Shown here piece by piece: positions 62,848-64,000 of a stretch of DNA of 64,000 nt. Position numbers and translations under genes: made by a program. The stretch's first letter is position 1. Each line of letters starts with the position of its first letter. The notes beneath the pieces were generated by a model, which was given only the letters and a program-made list of their open reading frames with translations, had not been told where the DNA came from and made no database searches. The DNA is taken from positions 127,511,983 through 127,575,982 of the forward strand of contig OW121742.1 of NCBI GenBank assembly GCA_933228675.1, given 5' to 3'. Origin of the DNA: Stomorhina lunata. Lineage: Eukaryota > Arthropoda > Insecta > Diptera > Rhiniidae.

Positions 62848-64000
62848 TATCTTTACAACAGACTTTTCCACTAATTAATTAAAATTCTTATTAAAAGACT
62901 CACAACGACACTTGTTTCAATCTATTCAAAGAATAAATGACTATTCAATGCTTTAAGGAATTTTTGCCAATTCATGAAAAATAAGTACAAATAGAAAATT
63001 TCAATTATTTTAAGACAATTTCTAACATTAAACTTGACTTTGATGAAATCATTTGAAGATTAAATGTATATTCTTTGAGTTTAACACATAAATGTTTGAG
63101 TGATTGGGAATTTTTCCTGGCAGGATATTTAGGGATAGTTTTAAGGTTATGGATTTTTATTTACTACAAATAAGTAAAATGTTTATTTATATTTACCCAA
63201 CATGAATTATTCATAAGTTCATCATGAATGGCTAAATTACTTTTGTGTTTAATAAAAATCATTATAAAATCATTTGGGTGGAATAATTTATACAAATCAT
63301 GCAGAAGAAGATTTAGTTTTTGCTTGGAATAAGCCTTAAGAGTCTTCAGTGGCAAAAATACTTTTTCTGGCAAGTGCTTCTTTGTAAGTAATATCTAATT
63401 CAATTGGCTAAACATTAAAATTAAGTGATTTAGCTGTTAAATGGCAAAAAAAGAAGAAAAGATTAAATTCTCTAACAATATTAAATGAAACAACTTAAAA
63501 GGTTTTCTATTTTATCACTAAAAGTGGTTAATTAAAAATGTTTCATTCAGAATTTTTTGGCCTTAAAGCCAATATATGAATTTCTTTCAAAATAAATTCA
63601 GTTTCCTTTGAAATGATATAACACAATATTTTTTGTTTCTAACAAATAATAATAAAGCTTTAAAATTTACGCATTGTTAGCTATTCATAAAGTCTTCAAA
63701 GGGGTTGTATTGGCCTTTTAACTCTTTTCCCATATTTACCAGACAAAGTCGGCAAAGTTGACTCGAGTGTGGGTTTTGCTTTAAATTGTGTGAAATTTAA
63801 ATACTTTGAAAGTGTTAATTTGGAAGTTGTTGAAAATCTAATATAGGTTTTAAAATAAGCTTTCTTTTGTAAGCTTTTTACAAACGCGCACAAAAATTCA
63901 TCAAAGGATTTTGTTTTTAATTTTCATAACAAATAATGATGTATATGACTTTGGTCCTTAAGCATATTTTACCACAAAAGGCTAAAATAATTAAAACTCT
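62848..64000. other. Non-coding sequence
   Basis: No supported gene, RNA or repeat. Minus-strand frames of 65-69 aa are unremarkable. Confidence 0.55.

Overview
This 64 kb window is AT-rich, non-coding animal DNA with no intact gene. It fits intergenic or intronic sequence of a higher fly, probably a calyptrate. Three things point to Diptera: elements with the mini-me/DINE-like layout (a (TA)n tract, a short core, then a (GTCT)n tract), the 3' end of an R1/LOA-group LINE, and a decayed mariner transposase. The species cannot be named from the sequence alone. Most long open frames here are artefacts of tandem repeats whose period is a multiple of 3 (12, 18 or about 30 bp) or of the 4-bp (TCTG)n repeats. 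Only two stretches look like protein-coding remains: the LINE fragment (40,702-41,397, minus) and the mariner pseudogene (33,262-33,660, minus).

Layout, 0-20 kb: a small MITE with poly-G in its inverted repeats (743-941); a copy of dispersed family A (988-1,255) followed by an AT-rich ~30-bp array (1,298-2,462); a second array (4,629-5,592) abutting one of two inverted family-B copies (5,600-5,829 and 8,484-8,710); a 19-20 bp minisatellite full of TGACTCA motifs (13,295-13,880); a 249-bp MITE with perfect 38-bp inverted repeats (14,531-14,779); short CTCF-like tandem repeats (14,815-15,110); and a family-G element (17,560-18,003) beside a family-C MITE (18,209-18,532).

20-40 kb: a three-level nest (20,340-21,990) in which a mini-me-like element was hit by a tRNA-derived SINE, whose (TA)n tail was then hit by a palindromic MITE; two further mini-me-like elements with very long (GACA)n/(TCTG)n tracts (23,898-24,217 and 29,252-29,711); AT-rich arrays at 25.8-27.4, 32.5-33.0 and 36.0-37.6 kb; the mariner pseudogene; and a hAT-type MITE with an 8-bp target duplication (39,639-39,982).

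40-64 kb: a 12-bp satellite split by the 5'-truncated LINE (40,035-42,430); two family-D elements (44,030-46,034 and 60,718-62,847), the second stuffed with a ~31-bp array; a complete-looking family-A copy (44,366-44,758) and a fold-back version (48,740-49,120); an 18-bp minisatellite (50,010-50,600); and a composite region at 53.6-59.3 kb. In that region an AT-rich array was duplicated as a ~923-bp unit, and one copy then received a 2,532-bp insertion made of an exactly periodic 562-bp tandem repeat. The insertion has an 11-bp target duplication, and the empty site survives in the other copy.

No genes work together here. The window is best read as a record of repeat amplification and nested transposition. 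The most novel points are the 562-bp array insertion with its preserved empty site, the link between the ~30-bp AT arrays and element termini, and the AP-1/Maf-like minisatellite.
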